Under the pieces are notes generated by a model, which saw only the letters and a list, made by a program, of their open reading frames with translations, ran no database searches and was not told the origin of the DNA. From assembly GCA_041394885.1 (NCBI GenBank), contig JAWKHI010000031.1:18743-82742 (forward strand): a DNA stretch of 64,000 nucleotides. Reading direction: 5' to 3'. Positions 45,000 to 54,499 of this stretch are shown here, piece after piece. Within the stretch, counting starts at the first letter, position 1, and each line of letters starts with the position of its first letter. Origin of the DNA: DSOI01 sp041394885 (lineage in GTDB: Bacteria > Acidobacteriota > Terriglobia > Bryobacterales > Bryobacteraceae). The position numbers and the translations under genes are program-made.

Positions 45000-46117
45000 T
45001 AGTACCCCTTTGGTTTATCCACAACATTCATCAGCGGTTCCCCGGCGGCATAGCGCCGGACGTTCTCCGCGAATAACTCGATCAGCCGCACCTGACGGTC
45101 CGGACTCCAGCCCGAGGTATGCGCCGACATGATCACGTTGTCGCACTCAAATATCGGGTGGTTGGGCGGCACCGGCTCGGTGGGAAACACGTCGAGGCCC
45201 GCGCCCGCGATCCGATGCTCCTTGAGCACTTTCACCAGGGCGTTCTCGTCGTAGAGCTTGCCGCGCGACATGGCCAGGAAGTAAGCTGTCCTCTTCATCG
45301 AGCGGAACACCTGCTCGTTGAACATGCGTTCGGTCTGTTTCGTATGCGGCGCGGCGGCGACGAGTACGTCCACCTGCGGAACCATCTTGGCGAAGTAACT
45401 CGGTGGGTGCAGCTCGTCGACGAAATGCGGCTTCCGCATCGGTTTCGGATCGATGCCAATGATCCGCATGTCGAACCCGTAGTAGGCGCGTTTGGCGATT
45501 GCCGTGCCGATGCCGCCCATGCCGACGATGCCCATCGTGCGGCCCACCAGCTCGACATGATCGTCGGACTTGGGCGTCCCCACCGGCGCCATCGTCTTCT
45601 TAAGGTAGAACTGCGGCAGGTAGTGGCGCACCAACCCGCGCGATAGCGCCAGCAAAAGCCCCATCGCCGTCTCCGATATGCCCGGCGCGAAAACACCCGC
45701 GTAGTTCGTCATTACGATGGGGCTCGCGCGAAATTTGTCATCCATGTTCTCCACGCCCGCGCCGCCGGACTGGACCCACTTGAGGCCCGGCGCAAAGTCC
45801 AGATCGGCTCCGCTCATCCCGCCGTAGACCACCTCCGCGTCGCGCAGACGCCGCCGGTACTCCTCGCGCGACTGCGCGATGATGATCTCCACGTTCGCGC
45901 CGGCCGCCGCATTGCGGATCTGCTCCACCTCATGCGGCTCGAACTTGTACATCGTCACAATGCGGATGGGCGTGCCTTGCGCCCGCTGCAAGGCTACCTG
46001 CGGGGCCGGATTGACCACCACAGGCTGGCGGCCCGTTTGCGCCTGCGCCGCCGCCACGCCGGTGGCGGCGATCAGTCCGCGCCGCGAAAAACCGTTCTTG
46101 GACCCGTTTCTGGACAT
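44999..46117 (-). CDS. D-2-hydroxyacid dehydrogenase with Tat-like leader
   Basis: A 372-residue protein. It opens with a twin-arginine-like leader ('NGFSRRGLIAATGVAAAQA'). The NAD-binding motif 'GMGGIGTAIAKRA' is near residue 200, and the catalytic set of the family is present: Arg in 'MSRGKLYDE', Glu in 'DVFPTEPVP' and His in 'SAHTSGWS'. The family reduces 2-keto acids with NADH. Export of a free-NAD enzyme would be odd, so either the leader is not used, the cofactor stays bound, or the enzyme is repurposed. The stop overlaps the bicupin start by one base. Confidence 0.88.
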   Translation of the reverse strand: MSRNGSKNGFSRRGLIAATGVAAAQAQTGRQPVVVNPAPQVALQRAQGTPIRIVTMYKFEPHEVEQIRNAAAGANVEIIIAQSREEYRRRLRDAEVVYGGMSGADLDFAPGLKWVQSGGAGVENMDDKFRASPIVMTNYAGVFAPGISETAMGLLLALSRGLVRHYLPQFYLKKTMAPVGTPKSDDHVELVGRTMGIVGMGGIGTAIAKRAYYGFDMRIIGIDPKPMRKPHFVDELHPPSYFAKMVPQVDVLVAAAPHTKQTERMFNEQVFRSMKRTAYFLAMSRGKLYDENALVKVLKEHRIAGAGLDVFPTEPVPPNHPIFECDNVIMSAHTSGWSPDRQVRLIELFAENVRRYAAGEPLMNVVDKPKGY

Positions 46118-46134
46118 GGTTCCTCTTTTACCAT

Positions 46135-47592
46135 ATGGATGTGCTTCCGTATCTGATCCTACTTCTTGGGGCGGCGGCGAGCGCGCCGGCGCAGTTGCCC
46201 GGAACGGCGCGAGACCAGATTCTGCGCCGTATGGACGACACCGCCATGCATTACGGCGACCTCTCCCGCCGCATCTGGGAGTTCGCCGAGGTCGGCTACC
46301 AGGAGCATCGCAGTTCGGCGCTGCTGCAGCAGGAGCTTACCGCGGCCGGGTTCGAAGTTCGAGCCAATATCGGCGGGATGCCCACCGCGTTCCTCGCGGA
46401 ATGGAAGCGCGGCACGGGCAAGCCCGTCGTCGGGCTCCTGGCCGAGTTCGACGCCCTGCCCGGGCTTTCGCAGCAGGCGGGGCTCGCCGAACGCAAACCG
46501 CGCGCTGAGGCCGTGGCCCATAGCGCCGGCCATGGCTGCGGGCACAACCTGTTCGGCGCCGCGGTGGTGTTTGCCGCCATCGCCGCCAAGGATCACATGT
46601 CCGCGTCCGGGCTCGACGGCGCCATCCGCGTCTACGGGACGCCCGCCGAGGAAGGCGGCGGCGGCAAAATCTACATGGCGCGCGCCGGTGTGTTCGAAGG
46701 CACCGACGTTACTTTGACTTGGCACCCCGGTGACGCCAATCGCGCCTCGCTCGATTCGAGCCTCGCCAATATCAGCGCCAAGTTCACGTTTCGCGGCACG
46801 GCTTCGCACGCGGCGTCGGCGCCTGAAAAGGGACGATCCGCTCTCGACGGCGTCATGCTGATGAACCACGCCGTCGAACTCCTCCGCGAGCATGTCCCGC
46901 AGGAAACGCGGCTGCACTACGTGATTACCAAGGGCGGCGCCGCGCCCAACATCGTGCCGGATCTGGCCCAGGTCTATCTCTACGCGCGCCATCCGCACAT
47001 GACCGCACTCGACGCGATCTGGACGCGTGTATTGCGATGCGCCGAAGCCGCCGCGCTCGCCACCGAAACCGAAGTCGAAACCGAACTGGTGAGCTCGGTG
47101 TGGGACATTCTCCCCAACGACGCGCTCACGGCAATGCTGGACCGCAGCCTTCGCGAAGCCGGCGGCGTCACCTACGATGCCGATGAGCGCGCCTTCGCGG
47201 AGAAACTGCGAACGACGTTCGACGTTGCGGCCGCCCTCCCCCTGGGCAGCCAATCCGATATCCAACCCTCGAGCGGTTCGCGCGGACCCGGCGCATCCAC
47301 CGATTCGGGCGACATCAGTTGGTTGCTGCCATCGGCGCAGTTCACCGCCGCCACCTACGTTCCCGGCACGCCTGGACACAGTTGGCAATCGACGGCGTGC
47401 GCCGGGTCGAGCATCGGGCGAAAGGGAATGCTCGTCGCCGCCAAGACGCTCGCCCTGGCCACGCTCGGCCTGGTTGCCGATCCGCGCGAGGTGGAACTCG
47501 CGCGCGCCGCGTTCGAGAAGCGCCGCGCAGGCGTAGTCTACCGGTCGCGCATTCCCGAAACGAACGGCCCTCCGCTCGACTACCGCAAATAA
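46135..47592 (+). CDS. M20 family metal-dependent amidohydrolase (AbgB/IAA-hydrolase-like), secreted
   Basis: A 485-residue protein with a signal peptide (MDVLPYLILLLGAAASAPAQ). 'LLAEFDALPG' and 'HSAGHGCGHNLFG' near residue 125 give the metal-binding Cys and His of the M20D branch, 'GTPAEEGGGGK' supplies the Glu pair, and 'RGTASHAA' lies in the dimerisation lid. This group removes acyl or aminoacyl groups from small amides (for example p-aminobenzoyl-glutamate). Only 17 bases separate it from the divergent dehydrogenase, so promoters must overlap coding sequence. Confidence 0.9.
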   Translation: MDVLPYLILLLGAAASAPAQLPGTARDQILRRMDDTAMHYGDLSRRIWEFAEVGYQEHRSSALLQQELTAAGFEVRANIGGMPTAFLAEWKRGTGKPVVGLLAEFDALPGLSQQAGLAERKPRAEAVAHSAGHGCGHNLFGAAVVFAAIAAKDHMSASGLDGAIRVYGTPAEEGGGGKIYMARAGVFEGTDVTLTWHPGDANRASLDSSLANISAKFTFRGTASHAASAPEKGRSALDGVMLMNHAVELLREHVPQETRLHYVITKGGAAPNIVPDLAQVYLYARHPHMTALDAIWTRVLRCAEAAALATETEVETELVSSVWDILPNDALTAMLDRSLREAGGVTYDADERAFAEKLRTTFDVAAALPLGSQSDIQPSSGSRGPGASTDSGDISWLLPSAQFTAATYVPGTPGHSWQSTACAGSSIGRKGMLVAAKTLALATLGLVADPREVELARAAFEKRRAGVVYRSRIPETNGPPLDYRK

Positions 47593-47598
47593 GCAGAC

Positions 47599-48540
47599 CT
47601 ACTTGCCCTCGGCCGCGCCGTAGGTCTGCACCTGTTTCTTCACCGCGGGAAGGCTGCGCAGATAGGCGTGGATCGCTCGAAGATCGTCCTCCCTCATCCC
47701 GGCGTAGACGTTCCAGGGCATCACGGTGTGGTCAGAGGCGGAAACGCCCGGCGGCAGCTCGCCGTTGGCATAGGCATGAAAGATTCGCACGAATGCATCC
47801 GCCTCTTCGGGCACCAGGTCGGTGCCGGGCGTGATGTTGGAAGCCCGCACCACACCCTGCCGCAGTGGAAATTCCTCTCCGCCGGAAAAGTCTTCTCCGT
47901 GGCAGGTGCTGCATCCGGCAATGGTCGCCATATGCTTTCCGTAGGCGAGCGGATCCGACGGCGCAACCGGCGCAACCGGTTCAGTCACCGGCCGCGGAAC
48001 CCGCTCGATAAAGAAGCTCACCGGGAAGTCGATCTTCGCCGGCGGCGTCTTGCTCTCCTCCGGCGCGAGCGTCCGCAAATAAGCGACAATCGCGTACGCG
48101 TCTTCATCGGGCAACGATCGATACGCCGAATACGGCATGATCGGAAACAGCGCCCTTCCGTCTTTGCTCACCCCTTCGCGGATCGCGCGCAGAATCTCGT
48201 CGTCGCTCCAGGCGCCGATGCCCGCCGTCTTGCTCGATGTAATGTTGGCCGCGCAAACATGTCCGGGAAAGCCCATTTCCGGAGTGAAGCAGTGCCCGCC
48301 CGCGCCCTCCGGCCCCTTCGCGGGATGATTGCGCGCGCCCTCTTCGCGATCCGTATGGCAGTGCAGACATGCACTCACATTGCGGGCCAGATATTCCCCG
48401 CGCGCCAGCCGCTCCGGCGTCCGCGCGATCACGAGGTCCGTCACCGGCCGCTGCGCCGGCTTATGCGTGGCGACATAAACCGCGCCAGCCGCCACAATCG
48501 CCAGCAGCGGCAGCAGCACGAACTTCAGCATTCGTTTCAT
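47599..48540 (-). CDS. Diheme cytochrome c, membrane-anchored or exported
   Basis: The start at 48540 gives a 313-residue protein with an N-terminal hydrophobic segment (MKRMLKFVLLPLLAIVAAGAVYVA). Two class I haem domains follow: 'CLHCH' near residue 60 and 'CSTCH' near 211, each with a downstream methionine in a suitable position ('IMPYSAY' and 'VMPWNVY'). The organisation resembles the cytochrome subunit of alcohol or gluconate dehydrogenases, but the catalytic partner is not encoded here. It converges with the M20 gene and is divergent from the sulfatase. Confidence 0.87.
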   Translation of the reverse strand: MKRMLKFVLLPLLAIVAAGAVYVATHKPAQRPVTDLVIARTPERLARGEYLARNVSACLHCHTDREEGARNHPAKGPEGAGGHCFTPEMGFPGHVCAANITSSKTAGIGAWSDDEILRAIREGVSKDGRALFPIMPYSAYRSLPDEDAYAIVAYLRTLAPEESKTPPAKIDFPVSFFIERVPRPVTEPVAPVAPSDPLAYGKHMATIAGCSTCHGEDFSGGEEFPLRQGVVRASNITPGTDLVPEEADAFVRIFHAYANGELPPGVSASDHTVMPWNVYAGMREDDLRAIHAYLRSLPAVKKQVQTYGAAEGK

Positions 48541-48641
48541 ACCGTCTTTGTCCCTCTCAATCCCCTTCCGCGGCACCATCGCGAGCCTTCGTAAGACCAT
48601 ACTACAAATCGCGCGGCCTCCTGCTGTATCATGCAAGGGCA

Positions 48642-50054
48642 ATGCAACGACGCAGCTTCCTGGCCGCGGCGCCGCTGATCGCACGGCGCCTGGGCGCGCA
48701 GTCGAGATCCCGCCCGAACGTCCTATTCATCACCGCCGACGATCTCGGTCTGCAGATGAGCAGCTACGGCGAAACACTCATCCAGACGCCGCACATGGAC
48801 CGCTTGGCCGGCTCCGGCGTCCGCTTCCGCACCGCCTACGTCGTACAGGCGTCCTGCAGCCCCTCGCGCAGCGGCATGTTCACCGGCCTTTACCCGCACT
48901 CCAACGGCCAGTACGGCCTGGTGAACACCGGCCACAAACTCCACCAGCACCTCTACAAGGCCACCATTCCCTCTGTGCTGAAGCGCGCCGGCTACCGAAC
49001 CGGCATCATCGGCAAACTGCACGTGGCGCCCGAAGACACCTTCCCGTTTGACGTGCGGGCCACCAACAGCGCCAACACGCGCAAGGTCCGCGACGTGGCC
49101 GCGCGCGCTGCCGAGTTCTGGAAAGGCGGGGGCGCAGATCCGTTTTTCCTGATGGTGAACTACTCCGATCCGCACGCGTTTCGCGATTCGCCCACCGCGT
49201 CGGAATGGTACTTCCCTCCGCAAGTGGACGGCCTTCCCGCGAGCCCGATCAAGCCCGGTCCCAAGACGCTATTCCCGTTCCAGCAGATCGACACCGAAGG
49301 CCAGCGCGTGCGAACCGCCAACTACTACAACGCCATCAAGCGGCTCGACGACGGCGTCGGCATGCTGATGGCCGAGCTCGACAAAACGGGCAAAGCCGAC
49401 AACACGCTGGTCATCTTCATCGGCGATCACGGCCCTCCGTTTGCCCGCGGCAAGACCACCTGTTACGAATCCGGATTGCGCATCCCGTTCCTGGTCCGGT
49501 GGCCCGGCGTATCGAAGACCGGCGTGAGCGACGCCATGGTCTCCACCGTCGACATCGCCCCCACCATCTACGACGCCGCCGGCGTCGCTGCGCCGCTCGA
49601 ACTCCACGGCCGTTCGCTCCGCCCGCAGGTGCGCAACCCCGGCGCGCGCGGCCGCCGCTACCTGGCCGGCGAGTTCCACATGCATGGATCTCGGCCGGTG
49701 TATCCACGCCGTGCGATTCGGGACGACCGTTACAAGCTGATCCACAATTTGCTCGCCGGAAAGGCGAAGCCATCCACGGGTATCGACGGCGATCACGCCT
49801 ACGAGTGGTCCCGCGCCGCCGCCTATGACGGAACGCCGGTGCGCCGCGCCTTCGACACCTTCGCCGATCCGCCCGAGTTCGAGCTCTACGATCTGCGGGA
49901 CGACCCGATCGAGTTCAACAACCTCGCAGGCAAGAGGGAGATCGCCGGCGTCGAGAAGAGGATGAAGACCGCCCTGCATCAGTGGCGGGTGGAGACGAAG
50001 GATCCGTGCCTGGATCCGGGCTTCATTCCCAGGCTCACCGCACCCGCCGGTTGA
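48642..50054 (+). CDS. Sulfatase (formylglycine type)
   Basis: A 470-residue protein with a short Tat-like leader (MQRRSFLAAAPLIARRLGA). 'NVLFITADD' supplies the Asp metal ligands, and 'SCSPSRSGMFTG' carries Cys72 of the C-x-P-S-R motif that is converted to formylglycine. 'IIGKLHVAP' and 'IFIGDHGPPFARGK' are the other family signatures. These enzymes hydrolyse sulfate esters, often on polysaccharides. A formylglycine-generating enzyme is needed and is not in this window. The ATG at 48642 is preferred over upstream starts because it begins at the leader. Confidence 0.93.
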   Translation: MQRRSFLAAAPLIARRLGAQSRSRPNVLFITADDLGLQMSSYGETLIQTPHMDRLAGSGVRFRTAYVVQASCSPSRSGMFTGLYPHSNGQYGLVNTGHKLHQHLYKATIPSVLKRAGYRTGIIGKLHVAPEDTFPFDVRATNSANTRKVRDVAARAAEFWKGGGADPFFLMVNYSDPHAFRDSPTASEWYFPPQVDGLPASPIKPGPKTLFPFQQIDTEGQRVRTANYYNAIKRLDDGVGMLMAELDKTGKADNTLVIFIGDHGPPFARGKTTCYESGLRIPFLVRWPGVSKTGVSDAMVSTVDIAPTIYDAAGVAAPLELHGRSLRPQVRNPGARGRRYLAGEFHMHGSRPVYPRRAIRDDRYKLIHNLLAGKAKPSTGIDGDHAYEWSRAAAYDGTPVRRAFDTFADPPEFELYDLRDDPIEFNNLAGKREIAGVEKRMKTALHQWRVETKDPCLDPGFIPRLTAPAG

Positions 50055-50066
50055 AACCGCATCGCG

Positions 50067-50435
50067 ATGGCTTACAGTGAACAACTCGGCGGCCGCGTGC
50101 GGGCCATCCTGGGCGCGCATCCTTCCCTGGTGGAAAAGAAGATGTTCGGAGGCTTGGCATTTCTGCTCGACGGCCACATGTGCTGCGGGATTGTCGGTGA
50201 AGATCTCATGGTCCGCGTGGGCCCCGAAGCCGCCGATGAGGCGCTGGCGCAGCCGCACGCCCGGCCGATGGATTTCACGGGACGCCCGATGAAAGGCATG
50301 GTGTATGTGGCCGCGGAAGGCGTCGCCACGGCGCGCCAGTTGAAGGCTTGGGTGGGGCGCGGCGTGGCTTTCGCCTCCACGCTGCCGCCCAAGGACGCCG
50401 GCAGGAAAAAGAAGACTGCCGCTACTCGCCGATGA
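50067..50435 (+). CDS. TfoX N-terminal domain protein
   Basis: A 122-residue cytosolic protein. 'VEKKMFGGLAFLLDGHMCCGI' and 'MKGMVYVAAEG' match the TfoX/Sxy N-terminal domain. TfoX regulates competence in some gamma-proteobacteria, but small stand-alone N-terminal domain proteins in other phyla are of unknown function. It has a basic C-terminal tail (GRKKKTAATRR). It ends 14 bases into the convergent YjbQ gene. Confidence 0.88.
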   Translation: MAYSEQLGGRVRAILGAHPSLVEKKMFGGLAFLLDGHMCCGIVGEDLMVRVGPEAADEALAQPHARPMDFTGRPMKGMVYVAAEGVATARQLKAWVGRGVAFASTLPPKDAGRKKKTAATRR

Positions 50436-50841
50436 TCTTCACCAGCACGCGCTTGCGCCGGTTGCCGTCGAACTCGCCGTAGAAGATCTGCTCCCAGGGG
50501 CCGAAGTCGAGCCGTCCGCCGGTGATCGCCACCACCACCTCGCGCCCCATCACTTGGCGCTTCATGTGGGCGTCGGCGTTGTCTTCGCCCGTCCGGTTGT
50601 GATGGTAGCCGGAGACCGGTTCGTGCGGAGCGAGTTTCTCGAGCCAGACGTCATAGTCATGATGCAGCCCACTCTCGTCATCGTTGATGAACACCGACGC
50701 GGTGATGTGCATCGCGTTCACCAGCGCCAGGCCTTCCCGCACGCCGGATTCGCGCAGGCACTCGTTCACCTGTGGGGTGATGTTCAAAAAGCCGCGCCGC
50801 CCCTTGACATCGAACCACAGTTCTTTTCGATAGCTTTTCAC
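50422..50841 (-). CDS. YjbQ family (UPF0047) protein
   Basis: A 139-residue protein. 'NITPQVNECLRESG' near residue 19, 'NAMHITASVFINDDE' near 43 and 'HMKRQVMGREVVVAITGGRLDFGPWEQIFYGEFDG' in the C-terminal half are the strict family motifs. YjbQ-family proteins have been linked to weak thiamin-phosphate synthase activity; the physiological role is uncertain. The coding region overlaps the 3' end of the TfoX-like gene. Confidence 0.92.
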   Translation of the reverse strand: MKSYRKELWFDVKGRRGFLNITPQVNECLRESGVREGLALVNAMHITASVFINDDESGLHHDYDVWLEKLAPHEPVSGYHHNRTGEDNADAHMKRQVMGREVVVAITGGRLDFGPWEQIFYGEFDGNRRKRVLVKIIGE

Positions 50842-50870
50842 AATCGCCGCCGCCGCACCCTACCGAACTT

Positions 50871-52262
50871 CTAGCCCCACAACTCATTGATGGGACCGTA
50901 CAAGTCCTGATCGGACTCCGGTACATAGTAGAAACCGCGCCCGAATGGATCATCGTACCGCACCGTCGTATAGTCGATGCCCATGGCCGAGTAGATCGTG
51001 GTCTCCACATCTTCCGGGCGGATGTCGCGATCGCGGGACCAGCCGGTCTCTTCCGTGCGCGCGCCGGTGGAGTCTGTGGATCCGATGGCGCGCCCGCCGC
51101 GGACGCCCGCCCCGGCGAACATGGCGAACTGCTGCGCATAGTGATCGCGCCCGGACTGCCCGGTAAGCCCGCCAACGGTGCGGCCGAACTCGCCCATCAA
51201 CACCACCAGCGTCTCGTTGAGGATGCCGCTCGCTTTCATATCCGAGAGCATCTGCGACAGGCCGTCGTCGAGAATACGCGTCATCCGCGGCAGGTTCGTA
51301 TCGTCGTAGATGTTCTGGTGGTGATCCCAGCTTCCGAAGTTGATCTGCACGTAGCGCGTGCCGCCGTTGGCCGCCAGCACCTTCGCCGCCACCAGGCAGG
51401 CGTTGCCGAAACCGGACGCTCCGTACCGCGCGGCTTCTTCCGGGGTAAACCGGAACGCCTGGTTTACGGCGTCGTTGTACATGAGCTGCCGGCCCTTCTC
51501 GTAGAATGCGTCATAGCCCTGCATCTCCGCGCTGTAGGGATTCTCCGTGCGCAGCTTCTTGTCCAGACTGCCGAGCAGTCCATATTTGCCGGCGAAGCGG
51601 GTTTCGCCGTCGGGGTTGGTGGTGTCGGGGAGGCCCGCCACCGCCGGCACGATCTTGAACGGCGCCCACTCCACCGGCATGTAGCCGGACCCGATGGCGT
51701 TGTTGGCGTTGAGGGCCATGAAGGTGGGAAACACCTGGCCGGTCTTGCGCTCCGCTTCTTTTTCCAGCGCGACGATGGAGCCGATGTTCGGCGCCACGTC
51801 GCCGAGCACACCGGCCGGGGAGCGCCCGATCTGCACCCAGGCCTGCGAGAGTGAGTGCTGGAGCGCCCAAGGCTTCACGCTACGGACGATCGCCATTTCG
51901 CCGAGATGTCCGCCAAGCTTCGGCATCAAGCCCGCCGGCCATCGGATGCCGTTGATCGTCTCCGGCTTCAGCAGCCCCATCGGGGTGCCGGGTGTTTCCT
52001 TGAAGTCAAAGGTATCCACCTGGCTGATGGCGCCGGTCATCAGCAGCATTACCACGTTTTTGGCGCGGTTGATGGTGGGCGCGCCCTGGCGCTCGATGCG
52101 CTGGCCGAATGCCGGCGCACCCATGATCGCGGACCCGGCGATGCCCGTCCCGAGCGCACGGAAAAAATGCCGCCGCGTCCAATAGGGCCGCGCGAAGAAC
52201 TGCTTCACCGGATGCGGGCGGCGCGCATACTGTTTCTGAAAACGGATCTCGTTGGATGTCAT
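50871..52262 (-). CDS. DUF1501 protein, exported by Tat-like leader
   Basis: A 463-residue protein. A twin-arginine-like leader ('WTRRHFFRALGTGIAGSAIMG') ends near residue 50. The rest has the sulfatase-like fold of DUF1501: 'NVVMLLMTGAISQVDTFD', 'MPKLGGHLGEMAIVRS', 'FGSWDHHQNIYDDTN' and 'LMGEFGRTV' near the C-terminal third. It follows the DUF1549/DUF1553 gene by about 22 bases on the same strand, the standard pairing in Planctomycetes and Acidobacteria. These proteins are thought to act on extracellular material; activity is unproven. Confidence 0.9.
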   Translation of the reverse strand: MTSNEIRFQKQYARRPHPVKQFFARPYWTRRHFFRALGTGIAGSAIMGAPAFGQRIERQGAPTINRAKNVVMLLMTGAISQVDTFDFKETPGTPMGLLKPETINGIRWPAGLMPKLGGHLGEMAIVRSVKPWALQHSLSQAWVQIGRSPAGVLGDVAPNIGSIVALEKEAERKTGQVFPTFMALNANNAIGSGYMPVEWAPFKIVPAVAGLPDTTNPDGETRFAGKYGLLGSLDKKLRTENPYSAEMQGYDAFYEKGRQLMYNDAVNQAFRFTPEEAARYGASGFGNACLVAAKVLAANGGTRYVQINFGSWDHHQNIYDDTNLPRMTRILDDGLSQMLSDMKASGILNETLVVLMGEFGRTVGGLTGQSGRDHYAQQFAMFAGAGVRGGRAIGSTDSTGARTEETGWSRDRDIRPEDVETTIYSAMGIDYTTVRYDDPFGRGFYYVPESDQDLYGPINELWG

Positions 52263-52284
52263 CGCAGTGTCCCCCGATTGGCGA

Positions 52285-54234
52285 TCAATAGTTATAGATG
52301 AAATCGACCTTGTTGTAGAGTGACCACAACAGGTCTTCCACGCGTTGCTGCCGGTTGCCCTGCGAGAGTGCCTCTACCGCCAATTCGGCCTCTGCGGCCT
52401 CCGGCTGGCGCGTGAGGACGGTTAGGAACATCTCCACCACGAGGGCGCGGTTATTGGCGGCGGTGTACTTGGTGAGCAGCTTCCGCGCGAGCGAGGCCGC
52501 GTCGCCCGTACCGGCCGCGCGCGTCCGCGCCTGTACGAAGCCGTCGTTCATCAGATTCAGCGCCTGCGCGATCGAGCCGTCGGTACGGCGCTCTTCCTCC
52601 ACGCGATCTCCGCGCAGGAAGCTGTCGAGGAAGGAACCGCCGATCGTGGTCTGCGGCAACTGCATCGCCCAGTCCACGCGTCCGAACCCTCCGTTGACGT
52701 TGTATCCCTGCGGCCGGTTGCTCGTCTGCACGATGGCGTCCACGATCTCCTCGGCCCACAACCGCCGCACCAGTTTGCGCGCGAACAGCCGCTCGTACTC
52801 GGGCTTCCAGCCGCCGTCATAGCGCGCCGAAAGCTGGTAGGCTCCCGAGTTCGCGATCTGGCGCATGAGCGCCTGCAGATCGTAGCCGGATTCCCGGAAA
52901 TCCCGCGCGAGCGCGTTCAGCAGGTCCGGATTGGTGGGCTGAATCGTCCACGGGTCCGGAGGCGGATTGGCCGGATCCATGCGGCCGGGGTCGAACTGAC
53001 TCACCGGATCCACAATGCCGCGGGCGAAGAACTCCTTCCAGATGCGGTTCACCATCGCGCGCGCGAATTGTGGGTCTTCCACAAGGAACCGCGCCAACGC
53101 CTCACGGTAGTTCTCCCCGTTCGCCGGCGTGAGGCCCGCCGGTCCGAACGGATATTCGGGCGCGATCACGCTCAACGCGCCGATCGGCTTGCGCTCCGGG
53201 CGGTTGCCAGTAGTGGTGTTCAGCGCGTAGCCGGGGAGCCGCGGATTGTCAGCCACGGCGAAGTAGTTGCGCGGACCCCGATCCTGATTGGTCCGGATCG
53301 ACCGGATGGCGGTCTTCGAGAAAAAGGCCGAAAGCTGCCACGAATCGCGCCGCGTGGCCTGCTTGCCCCACACGCTCAGCAAGTCGAGATGGCGCCGCCC
53401 GTCATGGCACAGCACGCAGTTCACGTGCGACATCCCGAGAAACTGCTCCGCCGTCTTGGCCGCCATCTGATCCCAGATGTCCTGCGCGGGGCCGCCGGTG
53501 ACGCGATGGCCCACCATCCAGTTGATCTCCCCTTGCGAGAAGCTGTCATCGCCGCTCGCCGTGAGCAGTTCCCTCGCAATCCGGTCATACGGCTTGTTCA
53601 CCGCGATCGATTGCCGTACCCAGTTGTGCAGCGCGTTGCGTCCCTCCGGATACCGCTGCACCTGGTTGTTGTTATCCACCACTTCGAGCAGGTCGTCAAA
53701 GAACATGGTCCACTTGTCCACCCACGCGGGTGACCCGATCAGCTCGTCGATGTAGCGGGCGCGGCGGTCCGCCGCCGGGGCATTGATGAAGCGGACTACG
53801 CGTTCATAGGTGGGGATGCGGCCGGTGAGATCGAGCGTCACCCGGCGCAGGAATTCATAGTCACCGGCCGGCGCGGCGGGCGCCACCCCAGCTTCCTCCA
53901 TCGCCCGGAACAGATGGCTGTCGATGGTCCCCATTTCGGCCTGGGCGGGGGCCCTGTGTGTCGTTGTCTTGCCTCCGGCCTGACGGACGAAGTCCACCGT
54001 GACGCTGCTTGCGCGATAACGATCCCGCGGAAGCGCGGTCAGCCCCGATTCCCGTAGCCGATGGCCGCGGGGGCCGAACAACGCACACTCGGCGTGGATG
54101 ACGCCTAGAGACGGTTCGGCCCCTGCGTCCGCCGCCTCCCCGGCGGCCGGCTGGCCGGATGCGAACCTCGCGCCCAACCCGGCCAGCACCAGTGCCGCGA
54201 ATACCACTCCCCCGGTTTTGTTGCTCCGTGTCAC
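52285..54234 (-). CDS. DUF1549/DUF1553 protein with cytochrome-like CxxCH
   Basis: The GTG at 54234 is chosen as start because GGAG lies seven bases upstream and the protein then begins at a signal-like segment ('GGVVFAALVLAGLGARFASG'); an ATG 69 bases upstream is the alternative. About 649 residues: DUF1549 near residues 130-330 ('DYEFLRRVTLDLTGRIPTYE') and DUF1553 near 370-560 ('FARAMVNRIWKEFFARGIVDP'). 'CVLCHDGRRH' near residue 275 matches a c-type haem-binding motif. It precedes the DUF1501 gene. The pair is widespread in Planctomycetes and Acidobacteria and is linked to breakdown of sulfated or other polymers without proof. Confidence 0.88.
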   Translation of the reverse strand: MTRSNKTGGVVFAALVLAGLGARFASGQPAAGEAADAGAEPSLGVIHAECALFGPRGHRLRESGLTALPRDRYRASSVTVDFVRQAGGKTTTHRAPAQAEMGTIDSHLFRAMEEAGVAPAAPAGDYEFLRRVTLDLTGRIPTYERVVRFINAPAADRRARYIDELIGSPAWVDKWTMFFDDLLEVVDNNNQVQRYPEGRNALHNWVRQSIAVNKPYDRIARELLTASGDDSFSQGEINWMVGHRVTGGPAQDIWDQMAAKTAEQFLGMSHVNCVLCHDGRRHLDLLSVWGKQATRRDSWQLSAFFSKTAIRSIRTNQDRGPRNYFAVADNPRLPGYALNTTTGNRPERKPIGALSVIAPEYPFGPAGLTPANGENYREALARFLVEDPQFARAMVNRIWKEFFARGIVDPVSQFDPGRMDPANPPPDPWTIQPTNPDLLNALARDFRESGYDLQALMRQIANSGAYQLSARYDGGWKPEYERLFARKLVRRLWAEEIVDAIVQTSNRPQGYNVNGGFGRVDWAMQLPQTTIGGSFLDSFLRGDRVEEERRTDGSIAQALNLMNDGFVQARTRAAGTGDAASLARKLLTKYTAANNRALVVEMFLTVLTRQPEAAEAELAVEALSQGNRQQRVEDLLWSLYNKVDFIYNY

Positions 54235-54499
54235 TTGTTTTCTCCGCTTTCTATCGATTCTGATGACCGGTTCGCAATGATGAACACGGGCGGGCGCAAA
54301 CAAGTTTCTGCCGATTTGTGGGGGGTCGGCTCAGAGCGGCCCGATCCTGTGACGGCATATGTGTTCCTGGCCCCATCGGGTCTTATCGGATGGGCCGGCA
54401 CGGATCTTGAGCGGATGCGGGCGGAGAGGGATTACGCGTACAGTGGGGCGAGCTTCGGTATACCCGGCGCGCGCCCCACTCCAGTACGAACGGCGGAAA

